The notes under the pieces were generated by a model. The model ran no database searches, was not told where the DNA came from, and saw nothing but the letters and a program-made list of their open reading frames with translations. From Magnetospirillum sp. (GTDB taxonomy: Bacteria; Pseudomonadota; Alphaproteobacteria; Rhodospirillales; Magnetospirillaceae), in NCBI GenBank assembly GCA_020217035.1, contig JAIWOG010000235.1:1-10000 (forward strand): a stretch of 10,000 nucleotides of DNA, in the 5' to 3' direction. Made by a program: the position numbers and the translations under genes. Positions within the stretch are counted from its first letter, which is position 1. Each line of letters starts with the position of its first letter. Positions 1 to 6,834 of this stretch are shown piece by piece.

Positions 1-660
1 GGCGGCCTGAACCTGAAGGGCGGCGGCAACATGCCCGCCATCTGGCTGGCTCATGCCATCGGCGGCGACATCTTCCTGGGCTTCATCTCGGCAGTCGCCT
101 TCGCCACCATCCTGGCGGTGGTGTCGGGTCTGACCCTGGCTGGCGCCTCGGCCATCTCGCACGATCTGTATGCCAACGTGTTTGCCCGCGGCAAGACCAC
201 CGAGGCTTCGGAAGTGCGCGTGTCCAAGTTCGCTTCCTTGGGTCTGGGCATCATCGCCGTGATCCTGGGCATCATCTTCGAAAAGCAGAACGTCGCCTTC
301 ATCGTCGCTCTGACCTTCTCGATCGCCGCTTCGGCCACCTTCCCGGTGCTGGTGATGGCCATGTTCTCGAAGTCCCTGACCACCAAGGGCGCGGTCATCG
401 GCGGTTACATCGGCCTGGTCGGCTCGGTGGGCTGCGTGCTGCTGTCCAAGGTCGTCTGGGTGTCCAGCTTCGGCTTCAAGGACCCGATCTTCCCGTTCGT
501 CTACCCGACCCTGTTCACCATGCCGGCCGCTTTCATCGGCTGCTGGCTGTTCTCCATCATGGACAACAGTGACCAGGCCAAGGCCGAACGGGCCCAGTAC
601 GACGCCATGGCCATCCGGTCCGAGACCGGCCTGGGCGCCGAAGGTGCCGCCGCCCACTAA
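1..660 (+). CDS. actP: Cation/acetate symporter, ActP type (3' part only)
   Basis: The open frame enters from the left edge and ends at TAA 658-660, leaving about 219 C-terminal residues of a sodium:solute symporter (SSS family). The visible part is highly hydrophobic and contains about five membrane segments separated by short loops. The stretch with SGLTLAGASAISHDLYANVF is typical of ActP-like acetate permeases, in which a helix containing a TLAGA-like motif is followed by a cytoplasmic 'SHDLY' loop. Members of this family import acetate, pyruvate or other short carboxylates with Na+ or H+ at the inner membrane. The tail after the last helix (from about DNSDQAKAE) is soluble and ends GAEGAAAH. 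The N-terminal half, and any upstream DUF485 or acs partner, lies outside the window. The family is clear; acetate as the exact substrate is inferred. A strong terminator follows directly. Confidence 0.88.
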   Translation, partial: GGLNLKGGGNMPAIWLAHAIGGDIFLGFISAVAFATILAVVSGLTLAGASAISHDLYANVFARGKTTEASEVRVSKFASLGLGIIAVILGIIFEKQNVAFIVALTFSIAASATFPVLVMAMFSKSLTTKGAVIGGYIGLVGSVGCVLLSKVVWVSSFGFKDPIFPFVYPTLFTMPAAFIGCWLFSIMDNSDQAKAERAQYDAMAIRSETGLGAEGAAAH

Positions 661-690
661 GGGCTGCTGCAACCGATATAAAGAAGACTT

Positions 691-724
691 GGCCGCCGGT
701 ATCCCCGGCGGCCTTTTTCTTTTA
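691..724 (+). terminator. Intrinsic terminator after the symporter
   Basis: A perfect 9-bp GC stem, GGCCGCCGG (691-699) and CCGGCGGCC (705-713), closes a 5-base loop. TTTTTCTTTT follows at once (714-723). This is a textbook Rho-independent terminator 30 bases after the symporter stop. It ends only about 11 bases before the next start codon. Confidence 0.93.
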
Positions 725-734
725 TGCTGCCGCC

Positions 735-1340
735 ATGACCTGCCAATTGGACCATCTGGTATTCGCCGCGCGGACCTTGAACGAGGGCATCGGACATGTG
801 TCACGCCTTTTGGGGGTTGCCCCCCAGGCCGGCGGCAAGCATGCCCGCATGGGCACCCACAACGCGTTGCTGTCTTTGGGGCCTGAGTGTTACCTGGAAG
901 TCATCGCCGTCGATCCCGACGCCTCCGCCCCGCCGCAGCCGCGCTGGTTCGGCCTGGACGCCTTCAAGGGCGTGCCGCGTCTGGTCCATTGGGTGGCGCG
1001 ATGCGCCGACATCGACGCCTTGCGCCCGCCCCGGTGTCAGGTTCTGGACATGGAGCGCGGCGATTTCCGCTGGCGCTTCGCCGTGACACCCGACGGCGTC
1101 CCCGAACTGGACGGCACCGTACCGGCGCTGATCCAATGGCAGGAGGGCGGCCATCCGTGCAACCGCCTGCACGATCATGGTTTGCGTCTGCGTCGCTTGA
1201 CCCTGGGGCATGGCCAGCCGCAACGAGTGCAGGGCGAACTGGCTCGCCTGGGCTTGGCCGATCAGGTCAGCATCGCCGCCAACGGCCCGGCGTTGAAAGC
1301 CGACATCCAGGTTGGCGGCAAATTGGTGGAACTGGTTTAG
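735..1340 (+). CDS. VOC-superfamily (glyoxalase-like domain) protein
   Basis: This 201-residue soluble protein opens with LDHLVFAARTL (residues 5-15), the classic first strand of a vicinal-oxygen-chelate module. It continues with GTHNALLSLG (40-49) and CYLEVIAVDP (52-61), the pattern of the Glyoxalase_3-type domain. H7 and E55 are the likely metal ligands by family analogy. The C-terminal half (about 140-201) looks like the second, degenerate module and ends KADIQVGGKLVELV. Members include dioxygenase-like, isomerase-like and resistance proteins; the substrate here cannot be told. ATG 735 is chosen because the first VOC strand begins right after it and no earlier in-frame start exists. However, no Shine-Dalgarno is visible and the upstream terminator's T-tract ends only some 11 bases before it. 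The stop overlaps the convergent uppP stop by 4 bases. Confidence 0.85.
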   Translation: MTCQLDHLVFAARTLNEGIGHVSRLLGVAPQAGGKHARMGTHNALLSLGPECYLEVIAVDPDASAPPQPRWFGLDAFKGVPRLVHWVARCADIDALRPPRCQVLDMERGDFRWRFAVTPDGVPELDGTVPALIQWQEGGHPCNRLHDHGLRLRRLTLGHGQPQRVQGELARLGLADQVSIAANGPALKADIQVGGKLVELV

Positions 1341-2134
1341 CGGCTCAACAACAGCGCCAGCATCACGCCGCCGAAGACGATGCGGTACCAGGCGAAGGGG
1401 GTGAAGCCATGGCGCACGATCAAGGCGATGGCGGTGCGCACCACCAACAGCGCCGACACGAAAGCGGCGGCGAATCCGATGGCGATCAACCCGACATTGT
1501 CGAAGCTGAGATCGGCCCAGTTCTTGTAAACCGAATAGACCGTCGCCCCCAGCATGGTGGGAATGGCCAGGAAGAACGAGAACTCGGCCGCCGCCTTGCG
1601 GTCGACGCCCACCAGCAGCGCCCCCATGATGGTGGCGCCCGACCGCGACACGCCAGGGATCATGGCGATGCATTGGAACAACCCGATCTTCACCGACAGC
1701 GCCACCGGAAAGTCTTCCACCGCGTGGAAACGCGGATGCTTGTTCAGGCGTTCCAGCACCAAGATCACCACGCCGCCGGCCACCAGGGCCACCGCCACCA
1801 CGATGGGCGAATCCAACAGCGCCCGGATGTGCTTATAGGCCAGGACGCCCACCACCATGGCCGGCAAAAAGCCGATCAGGATGTTGCGCACGAAGACCAT
1901 GTCGCGGTCGTTGGTGAACATGCCGACAGCGGCGCCGGTCAAGCGACGCCAGTAAACCACGCAGACCGCCAGGATGGCGCCCAGTTGGATGACGATCTCG
2001 AAGGTCTTGCCCGGCGGCCCCTGAAAGCCCAGAAGATCGCCCAACAAGATCAGGTGACCGGTGGACGAAACGGGCAGGAACTCGGTCAGTCCCTCGACGA
2101 CGCCCAGCAACAGGGCCTGCAAAATGGTTTCCAT
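1337..2134 (-). CDS. uppP: Undecaprenyl-diphosphatase UppP (BacA)
   Basis: UppP dephosphorylates undecaprenyl pyrophosphate to undecaprenyl phosphate at the inner membrane, recycling the lipid carrier for peptidoglycan and surface-polysaccharide synthesis; extra copies give bacitracin resistance. The 265-residue product is normal length and all-helical. Both signature regions are intact: EGLTEFLPVSSTGH (residues 14-27, with E14, E18 and H27) and PGVSRSGAT (160-168, with catalytic Ser/Arg at 163-164). A longer reading frame begins at 2185, but the start at 2134 is preferred. It is preceded on the minus strand by GGAG five bases upstream, and METILQALLLGVVEG matches the usual N-terminus. The gene converges on the VOC gene, overlapping by 4 bases, and is divergent from the GT-C-like gene, which may use the same lipid carrier. 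Confidence 0.97.
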   Translation of the reverse strand: METILQALLLGVVEGLTEFLPVSSTGHLILLGDLLGFQGPPGKTFEIVIQLGAILAVCVVYWRRLTGAAVGMFTNDRDMVFVRNILIGFLPAMVVGVLAYKHIRALLDSPIVVAVALVAGGVVILVLERLNKHPRFHAVEDFPVALSVKIGLFQCIAMIPGVSRSGATIMGALLVGVDRKAAAEFSFFLAIPTMLGATVYSVYKNWADLSFDNVGLIAIGFAAAFVSALLVVRTAIALIVRHGFTPFAWYRIVFGGVMLALLLSR

Positions 2135-2203
2135 CTTCTCCGCCCATGGCGATACGGCCGGCGGATGATGCCCTTCCCCCGGCACGCTGGCAAGGGCTGC
2201 GGC

Positions 2204-2232
2204 TTGTCCTGCCCTCTCTCCTCGGGTAAACC
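2204..2232 (+). promoter_or_regulatory. Candidate sigma70-type promoter for the GT-C-like gene
   Basis: TTGTCC (2204-2209) and TAAACC (2227-2232) are separated by exactly 17 bases in the 125-base uppP/GT-C divergent region. The matches to consensus are modest (4/6 and 3/6). A good ribosome-binding site, AAAGGA (2248-2253), lies 6 bases before ATG 2260. The call rests on spacing and position only. Confidence 0.28.
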
Positions 2233-2259
2233 AGGAACCGTCGAGACAAAGGACCCGTC

Positions 2260-3849
2260 ATGAATTCCAGCCGGAACCACCTGATCCTGTGGCTGCTGCC
2301 CGTCGCCTTCACCTTGTTGCTGACGGCCATGCTGATGGTCAGCCTGCCCTTGTGGCAGGTGTTCAACCTGGACCCGGATTATTATTACCTGTTCAACGGG
2401 CTCTTGGTGCTGGAAGGCCGCGCCCCCACCGACCTCAGCCACCCGGGAACGCCGGTGCAGGTGTTGGTCGGCGCCGTGCTGCGGCTGATGCACCCCTTCA
2501 CCCCCACCGCCGAGATCATCGACATCGTGCTGCATCAGCCGGAACGTCATTTGCTGGTGGCGACTTTGGTCATCTATCCTTTCGTCACCGTGGCGCTTTA
2601 CGTCCTGGGGCGGTCGTTCCTGCGTTTCACCGGCAGCCTGTGGCCGGCGCTGCTGGCGCAGTCGGCGCCGTTCCTGTCGATGATCGTCCCCAAATTTTCC
2701 CTGCACCCCAAGCCCGAGCCGTTCCTGATCGTCGCCGCCTGTTTCCTGATCGCCGCCGCGCTGAAGGCCGCCAAGGCGGACAAATTGGAAGACCGCCACG
2801 GCGTGCTGCTGGGCGTCGCCATGGGTTTCGGCATCGCCGTCAAGCTGCAATTCGTCGCCCTGGGTGTGGTTCCCCTGCTGGTGCTGGACCGCCGCCGGCT
2901 GTTCCTGGTCTACCCGCTGTCCACCATCGTCGCCTTCTTCGTCTTCGTCGCCCCGGCTTTGCCGTCCTATGAAATATTCCTGGACTGGTGGGGACGGGTG
3001 CTGACCCATTCCGGCGCCTATGGCACCGGTGAAGCCAGCGTCATCGACCCCAGCCAGTATCCGCGCACCATCCTGAAAATCTTCGGCTCGAAGATCATCT
3101 TCACCGTCACCATCGTCGCCATGCTGATGGTGCTGGCAGCCTATTTCCGCATGCGCCGCCGTGGCGTCATGGCCGCCAACCCGTTGGCCCGGCTGGCTGT
3201 CGGCATGATCCTGGCCCAGGTGTTGACGGTCATCGTGGTGGCCAAGCAATCGGCGGCCCATTACCTGATCCCCGCTTTGATGCTGACCGGCCCGAACCTG
3301 GCGGTGTTGTGGCACGTCACCGCCCAAGCCACCGATCCCGCCCGCCACAAGCGGGTCTGGCAAGGGGTGGCGGTCATCCTGGTGGCACTGACCCTGCCGG
3401 CGTCGTGGAAGCAGACCATGGAATTACGCCAATGGACGACCGAGGCCCAAGGCTTCGACATGAGCCGTTATGACGGATGCGCCAAGATTTATTTCGATTC
3501 CTCATCGGCGTTGTCTTATGCCTTGCAACGCGGCGACATGAATTCGCAAGGTCGTTATTCGCCGCTTTTGGCCGGCTGGATGCCTCAGGACGAATACACT
3601 TGGTTCACCAACAAGCATACTTGGTGGAACGAAGGGCTGATGTGGTGGAACCAGCCGCGCGAATTGCGCGACATCCTGGACCGCCACAATGGCTGCGCGG
3701 TGTTTCGCGGCAGCCAACCCTGGACCTTGCCGCCCCGGGTCGAGCGTGAAGTTCCCGGCCTGGTCTTCGACGACAAGTGCATGGCGGGGGAAGAAAGCGT
3801 GTTCACCGTCGGCGTCACCTGCGACGGCAGCCGATTGCAACCGCGCTGA
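2260..3849 (+). CDS. Polytopic membrane protein, probable GT-C fold glycosyltransferase
   Basis: This 529-residue inner-membrane protein starts with a membrane segment (about 8-30) followed by an acidic motif, LDPDYYYLFNG (37-47), and HPGTP (61-65). A D-x-D-like pair in the first periplasmic loop is the usual hallmark of GT-C enzymes (GT39/GT83, ArnT, PMT), which move sugars from polyprenyl-phosphate donors. Roughly nine more hydrophobic segments run to about residue 380. KPEP (151-154) and KQSAAHYLIPAL (329-340) resemble the loop-plus-helix patterns of the same superfamily. The last 145 residues are soluble and probably periplasmic, with four cysteines (407, 479, 507, 521) and a tryptophan-rich patch (448-463). 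The DNA for residues about 405-435 is visibly less GC-rich than the rest. Acceptor and sugar are unknown. Divergent uppP supports a lipid-carrier link by context only. Start chosen for the AAAGGA site 6 bases upstream. Confidence 0.72.
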   Translation: MNSSRNHLILWLLPVAFTLLLTAMLMVSLPLWQVFNLDPDYYYLFNGLLVLEGRAPTDLSHPGTPVQVLVGAVLRLMHPFTPTAEIIDIVLHQPERHLLVATLVIYPFVTVALYVLGRSFLRFTGSLWPALLAQSAPFLSMIVPKFSLHPKPEPFLIVAACFLIAAALKAAKADKLEDRHGVLLGVAMGFGIAVKLQFVALGVVPLLVLDRRRLFLVYPLSTIVAFFVFVAPALPSYEIFLDWWGRVLTHSGAYGTGEASVIDPSQYPRTILKIFGSKIIFTVTIVAMLMVLAAYFRMRRRGVMAANPLARLAVGMILAQVLTVIVVAKQSAAHYLIPALMLTGPNLAVLWHVTAQATDPARHKRVWQGVAVILVALTLPASWKQTMELRQWTTEAQGFDMSRYDGCAKIYFDSSSALSYALQRGDMNSQGRYSPLLAGWMPQDEYTWFTNKHTWWNEGLMWWNQPRELRDILDRHNGCAVFRGSQPWTLPPRVEREVPGLVFDDKCMAGEESVFTVGVTCDGSRLQPR

Positions 3850-3923
3850 CACGTTCTCGCTCTTGCAAAATGGTCCAAACCCTTTAGCCTGAACCCAAAG
3901 GCTTATCCAGGGGGATCACACGC

Positions 3924-4565
3924 ATGTCGGCCAAGGCCATCACCGTCGCCCAGCAGAAAGGCGGCGCCGGCAAAAGCACCATCACCGCGCAACTGGCCGT
4001 GGCTTATGCCCAGGCCGGCAAACGAGTGGGCATCGTCGACATCGATCCCCAGGGCTCGCTGGCCATGTGGTTCGAGGTGCGCAAGATGCTGGTTGACGAA
4101 ACCGGCGCCGGCATCACCTTTCTGCAAGCTTCCGGCTGGCGCCTGTCCACCGAGTTGGACCGCATGAAGCGCGACCTTGACCTGATCTTGGTGGACAGCC
4201 CGCCCCATGCCGAAACCGACGTGCGCATCGCGGTGCGCGCCGCCGATTTGATCCTGGTGCCCATGCAGCCCACCCCCTTGGATCTGTGGGCCACGCAACC
4301 CACCTTGGATTTGGCGAAGAAGGAAAAAAGCGCCGCCATCGTGGTGTTCAACCGCACGCCGCCGAAGGGCAAGCTGGTGGACGCGGTCAAGGCCAAGATA
4401 TTGCAGGCCGAAATGCCGGTGGCCGAAACCGTGCTGGGCAACCGCGTGGCCTTCGCCGCGTCGATGATGGAAGGCAAGGGCGTGGTGGAAAGCAACCCAC
4501 GCCACACCGCCACCAAGGAAATCAAGGCCCTGGCCGCCGAAATCGGTGCCAGGCTGGGGCTGTGA
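3924..4565 (+). CDS. parA: ParA/MinD-family positioning ATPase (orphan)
   Basis: This 213-residue cytoplasmic P-loop ATPase has a deviant Walker A, KGGAGKST (12-19, signature lysine K12 and catalytic K17). It also has a Walker A' region, VGIVDIDPQGS (35-45), and a Walker B, LILVDSPP (87-94). Such enzymes dimerise with ATP, bind DNA or membrane non-specifically, and position plasmids, chromosomes or protein clusters with a ParB-like partner. The small size and absence of an N-terminal helix-turn-helix fit the type Ib/McdA-like group rather than chromosomal ParA. No parB, centromere-like repeat or cargo gene is visible nearby, so the partner is unknown. AGGGGGA (3909-3915) is the ribosome-binding site. 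The next gene starts 17 bases after its stop. A weak TTGCAA (3863-3868) lies upstream but has no convincing -10. The symbol denotes the family, not proven chromosome partitioning. Confidence 0.92.
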   Translation: MSAKAITVAQQKGGAGKSTITAQLAVAYAQAGKRVGIVDIDPQGSLAMWFEVRKMLVDETGAGITFLQASGWRLSTELDRMKRDLDLILVDSPPHAETDVRIAVRAADLILVPMQPTPLDLWATQPTLDLAKKEKSAAIVVFNRTPPKGKLVDAVKAKILQAEMPVAETVLGNRVAFAASMMEGKGVVESNPRHTATKEIKALAAEIGARLGL

Positions 4566-4582
4566 CAAGGATTTAGACTTCC

Positions 4583-5053
4583 ATGCTGTTTTACACCTTG
4601 GCCCTGTCCGTTCACGCCCTGGCCACCCTGGTCTGGGTGGGCGGCATGATCTTCGCCCATTTCGTCCTGCGCCCGGCCGCCATGGACATGGCGCTGCCCC
4701 TGCGCCTGGGATTGTGGCGCCGGGTGCTGCCGCGTTTCTTCACCCTGGTCTGGGCTTCCATCGCCGCGTTGCTGATTTCCGGCTATGGCGTGCTGTTCCT
4801 GGGCTATCGCGGCGGCTTCACCGGCGGCGGCATCCACATCGACATCATGCAGATCACCGGTCTGATCATGATCGCCAACTTCATCTATCTGTTCTTCGGC
4901 CCGTTCCAGGCGTTCAAGGCCCGCGTCGACACCGAGGAACACACCAAGGCCGCCGCCACCCTGGGCCGTATCCGCCAAATCGTGCTGGTCAACATGATCC
5001 TGGGTGTGTTCACCGTGGCCATCGGCGCCACCGGCACGCTTTGGGCCTACTGA
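4583..5053 (+). CDS. CopD-family four-helix membrane protein
   Basis: This 156-residue integral membrane protein has four predicted helices (about 4-26, 53-75, 88-108, 130-153). The first carries VHALATLVWVGGMIFAHF, the hallmark of CopD/copper-resistance-D-like and related b-type-cytochrome-like membrane proteins. The last helix region, LGRIRQIVLVNMILGVFTVA, is also typical. H11, H26 and H85 lie in or beside helices and could bind heme or copper, but no ligand set can be proved. The role in copper handling is inferred from the family name; many such small members are uncharacterised. A loose AAGGA (4567-4571) precedes the start by 11 bases. The stop at 5051-5053 is one base before the Nudix start, so the two are probably translationally coupled and in one operon with the ParA gene. 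Confidence 0.78.
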   Translation: MLFYTLALSVHALATLVWVGGMIFAHFVLRPAAMDMALPLRLGLWRRVLPRFFTLVWASIAALLISGYGVLFLGYRGGFTGGGIHIDIMQITGLIMIANFIYLFFGPFQAFKARVDTEEHTKAAATLGRIRQIVLVNMILGVFTVAIGATGTLWAY

Positions 5054-5054
5054 C

Positions 5055-5669
5055 ATGGAAAAGCGCTTCACTGCCGACGACGTGCAGGTCATCTCGAAGG
5101 ACACGGTGTTCAAGGGCTATTTCCAGATGGACCGCTATGTGCTGCGGCACCGTCGTTTCGATGGTTCATGGACCCACGACATCACCCGCGAGATCTTCGA
5201 GCGCGGCCATGCCAGCGTGGTCTTGCTGTATGACGTTGACCGCGACCGCGTCGCCATGATCGAACAGTTCCGCCCCGGCGCCCTGGCGGCGGGATGGTAT
5301 CCGTGGCTGGTGGAATGCGTCGCCGGCATCATCGAGGACGGCGAGACCGCCCTGGACGTCGCCTGGCGCGAAAGCGAGGAAGAGGCCGGCGCCAAGCCCA
5401 CCGCCATGATCGAGGTGGGCAAGTACCTGGTCACCGCCGGGGGCTCGTCGGAAAGCTGCGCCCTGTTCTGTGCCCGCGTCGATTCCGCCACCATCGAGGG
5501 ATTGCACGGCTTGGCGCACGAGGGCGAGGACATCCGCGTCTTCACCCTGCCCAGCGCCGAGGCGTACCAGATGTGCAAGGACGGCCGCATCTGCAATTCC
5601 ATGGCGGTGCTGGCCATTCAATGGCTGATGCTGGAAAAGGAAGCAATCCGCCGCCAGTGGCTGGGGTAA
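5055..5669 (+). CDS. nudF: Nudix hydrolase, ADP-ribose pyrophosphatase type (NudF)
   Basis: This 204-residue cytosolic hydrolase probably cleaves ADP-ribose or a related nucleoside diphosphate sugar to AMP and a sugar phosphate. The Nudix box spans residues 91-113: G91, E97 and R105-E106, then EE and G112, so every invariant residue is present. The 'U' positions are Ser107 and Ala113 rather than large aliphatic residues. Upstream, ASVVLLYD (53-60) and IEQFRPGA (69-76), followed by WLVECVAG, match the ADP-ribose pyrophosphatase subgroup, whose usual length is about 200-210 residues. The frame is open upstream to 5004, but the ATG at 5055 gives the family-length protein and sits one base after the CopD-like stop. 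No strong Shine-Dalgarno is seen, which fits translational coupling. An intrinsic terminator closes the unit 19 bases after the stop. Confidence 0.9.
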   Translation: MEKRFTADDVQVISKDTVFKGYFQMDRYVLRHRRFDGSWTHDITREIFERGHASVVLLYDVDRDRVAMIEQFRPGALAAGWYPWLVECVAGIIEDGETALDVAWRESEEEAGAKPTAMIEVGKYLVTAGGSSESCALFCARVDSATIEGLHGLAHEGEDIRVFTLPSAEAYQMCKDGRICNSMAVLAIQWLMLEKEAIRRQWLG

Positions 5670-5687
5670 CGCCTTTTCCCCACTCCG

Positions 5688-5715
5688 CACCCCGCCCGCC
5701 GCGGGGTGTTTTTTT
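5688..5715 (+). terminator. Intrinsic terminator of the parA-copD-nudF unit
   Basis: A perfect 8-bp stem, CACCCCGC (5688-5695) and GCGGGGTG (5701-5708), closes a 5-base loop and is followed by seven T residues (5709-5715). It isolates the upstream unit from the cysteine synthase gene. Confidence 0.94.
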
Positions 5716-5726
5716 GCCCATATTTC

Positions 5727-5782
5727 ACACTAAAGAATCATTGGATAATATCAGCCTTGTCATATATGGTCACTTTTAGTGT
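5727..5782. promoter_or_regulatory. AT-rich control region with dyad repeat upstream of the cysteine synthase
   Basis: The roughly 80 bases after the terminator are strikingly AT-rich compared with the rest of the window. They hold an inverted repeat, ACACTAAAG (5727-5735) and CTTTTAGTGT (5773-5782). Its arms differ by one extra T, and their centres are about 46 bases apart. Between them lie two short palindromes, GATAATATC (5744-5752) and CATATATG (5761-5768). TTGGAT (5741-5746) with TATATG (5763-5768), and TTGTCA (5757-5762) with TGTTAT (5780-5785), are candidate promoter pairs. I cannot tell which is used, or whether the dyad is an operator (for example for a CysB-like regulator) or an RNA stem. 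Confidence 0.45.
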
Positions 5783-5804
5783 TATTTAATCCAGGATGAA
5801 CACC

Positions 5805-6809
5805 ATGACCTCTTTCCGCGCCGGCTTCACCGATTCCATCGGCAACACCCCGCTTATCAAGCTGAAGAAGGCGTCGGAAATCACCGGCTGCACCATCCTG
5901 GGCAAGGCCGAGTTCCTGAATCCCGGCGGCTCGGTCAAGGACCGCGCGGCACTGGCCATCATCGCCGACGCCGAGGAAAAGGGCCTGTTGCAGCCGGGCG
6001 GGGTCATCGTCGAAGGCACGGCGGGCAACACCGGAATCGGCCTGGCCTTGGTGGCCAACGCCCGGGGCTATCGCAGCGTCATCGTCATGCCGGAAACCCA
6101 AAGCCAGGAAAAGAAGGACATGCTGCGCCTGGTGGGCGCCGATTTGCGGCTGGTGCCGGCGGTTCCTTACGCCAATCCCGGCAATTACGTGCGCTATTCG
6201 GAAACCCTGGCCAAGGAATTGGCGGAAACCGAACCGGCCGGCGTGCTGTGGGCCAACCAGTTCGACAACGTCGCCAACCGCCTGGGCCATTACCGCACCA
6301 CGGGCCCGGAAATCTGGGAACAGACCGACGGCCGCGTGGACGCCTTCACCTGCGCGGTGGGCACCGGCGGGACGCTGGCCGGTACCGGCATGGCGTTGAA
6401 GGAAAGGAACAAGGACATCAGGGTGGTGCTGGCCGACCCCATGGGATCGGCGCTTTACAATTACTACGCCAATGGCGAGTTGAAGGCCGAGGGCACGTCC
6501 ATCACCGAGGGCATCGGCCAGGGCCGCATCACCAAGAACCTGGAAGGTGCGCCCATCGACGGCCAGGTCCAGGTCACCGACCACGAGGCGCTGCCGGTGA
6601 TCTTCGACCTGATCAAGGAAGAAGGGCTGGTTGTGGGCGGGTCCAGCGGCGTCAACGTCATGGCCGCCATCAAGGTGGCCCGCGAGATGGGGCCGGGCCA
6701 TACGGTGGTGACAGTGCTTTGCGATTATGGTACCCGCTATCAAAGCAAATTGTTCAACCCGGCCTTCCTGCGCGAGCGCGACCTGCCCGTGCCCGATTGG
6801 CTGGCATAG
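5805..6809 (+). CDS. cysK: Cysteine synthase (O-acetylserine sulfhydrylase family, PLP enzyme)
   Basis: This is a fold-type II PLP enzyme of the cysteine synthase/cystathionine beta-synthase family, which joins sulfide to O-acetylserine to make cysteine. Residues are numbered here from the alternative ATG at 5796. The PLP lysine is K48 in NPGGSVKDR (42-50). The phosphate loop GTGGT is 189-193, and GGSSG at 281-285 lines the PLP pyridine end. The substrate (Asn) loop reads TAGNTG (75-80), whereas canonical CysK has TSGNTG. The C-terminus, DYGTRYQSKLF then LPVPDWLA, marks the longer variant common in alphaproteobacteria and resembling fungal mitochondrial cysteine-synthase-like proteins. ATG 5805 is preferred because AGGA (5793-5796) sits 8 bases before it, while the ATG at 5796 overlaps that AGGA. 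sseA follows after 25 bases. The family is certain; exact substrate preference is not. Confidence 0.92.
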   Translation: MTSFRAGFTDSIGNTPLIKLKKASEITGCTILGKAEFLNPGGSVKDRAALAIIADAEEKGLLQPGGVIVEGTAGNTGIGLALVANARGYRSVIVMPETQSQEKKDMLRLVGADLRLVPAVPYANPGNYVRYSETLAKELAETEPAGVLWANQFDNVANRLGHYRTTGPEIWEQTDGRVDAFTCAVGTGGTLAGTGMALKERNKDIRVVLADPMGSALYNYYANGELKAEGTSITEGIGQGRITKNLEGAPIDGQVQVTDHEALPVIFDLIKEEGLVVGGSSGVNVMAAIKVAREMGPGHTVVTVLCDYGTRYQSKLFNPAFLRERDLPVPDWLA

Positions 6810-6834
6810 GACCAACCAAAGGAAACGCGCCATC

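Noticed and set aside
887..2263. 458-residue plus-strand open frame spanning the VOC gene's end and all of uppP
   Set aside because: Its translation is Arg/His/Gln/Gly-rich with no domain, and it lies antisense to uppP, whose signatures are complete. It is a GC-rich shadow frame.
2086..3363. 425-residue minus-strand open frame antisense to the GT-C-like gene
   Set aside because: Its composition is dominated by Gln, Gly, His and Asp with no hydrophobic core pattern. The opposite strand encodes a coherent multi-helix membrane protein with a good ribosome-binding site.
3881..3905. Possible hairpin or terminator between the GT-C-like and ParA genes (CCTTT/AAAGG, AGCCT/AGGCT)
   Set aside because: The stems are only 5 bp, mutually exclusive, and lack a T-tract.
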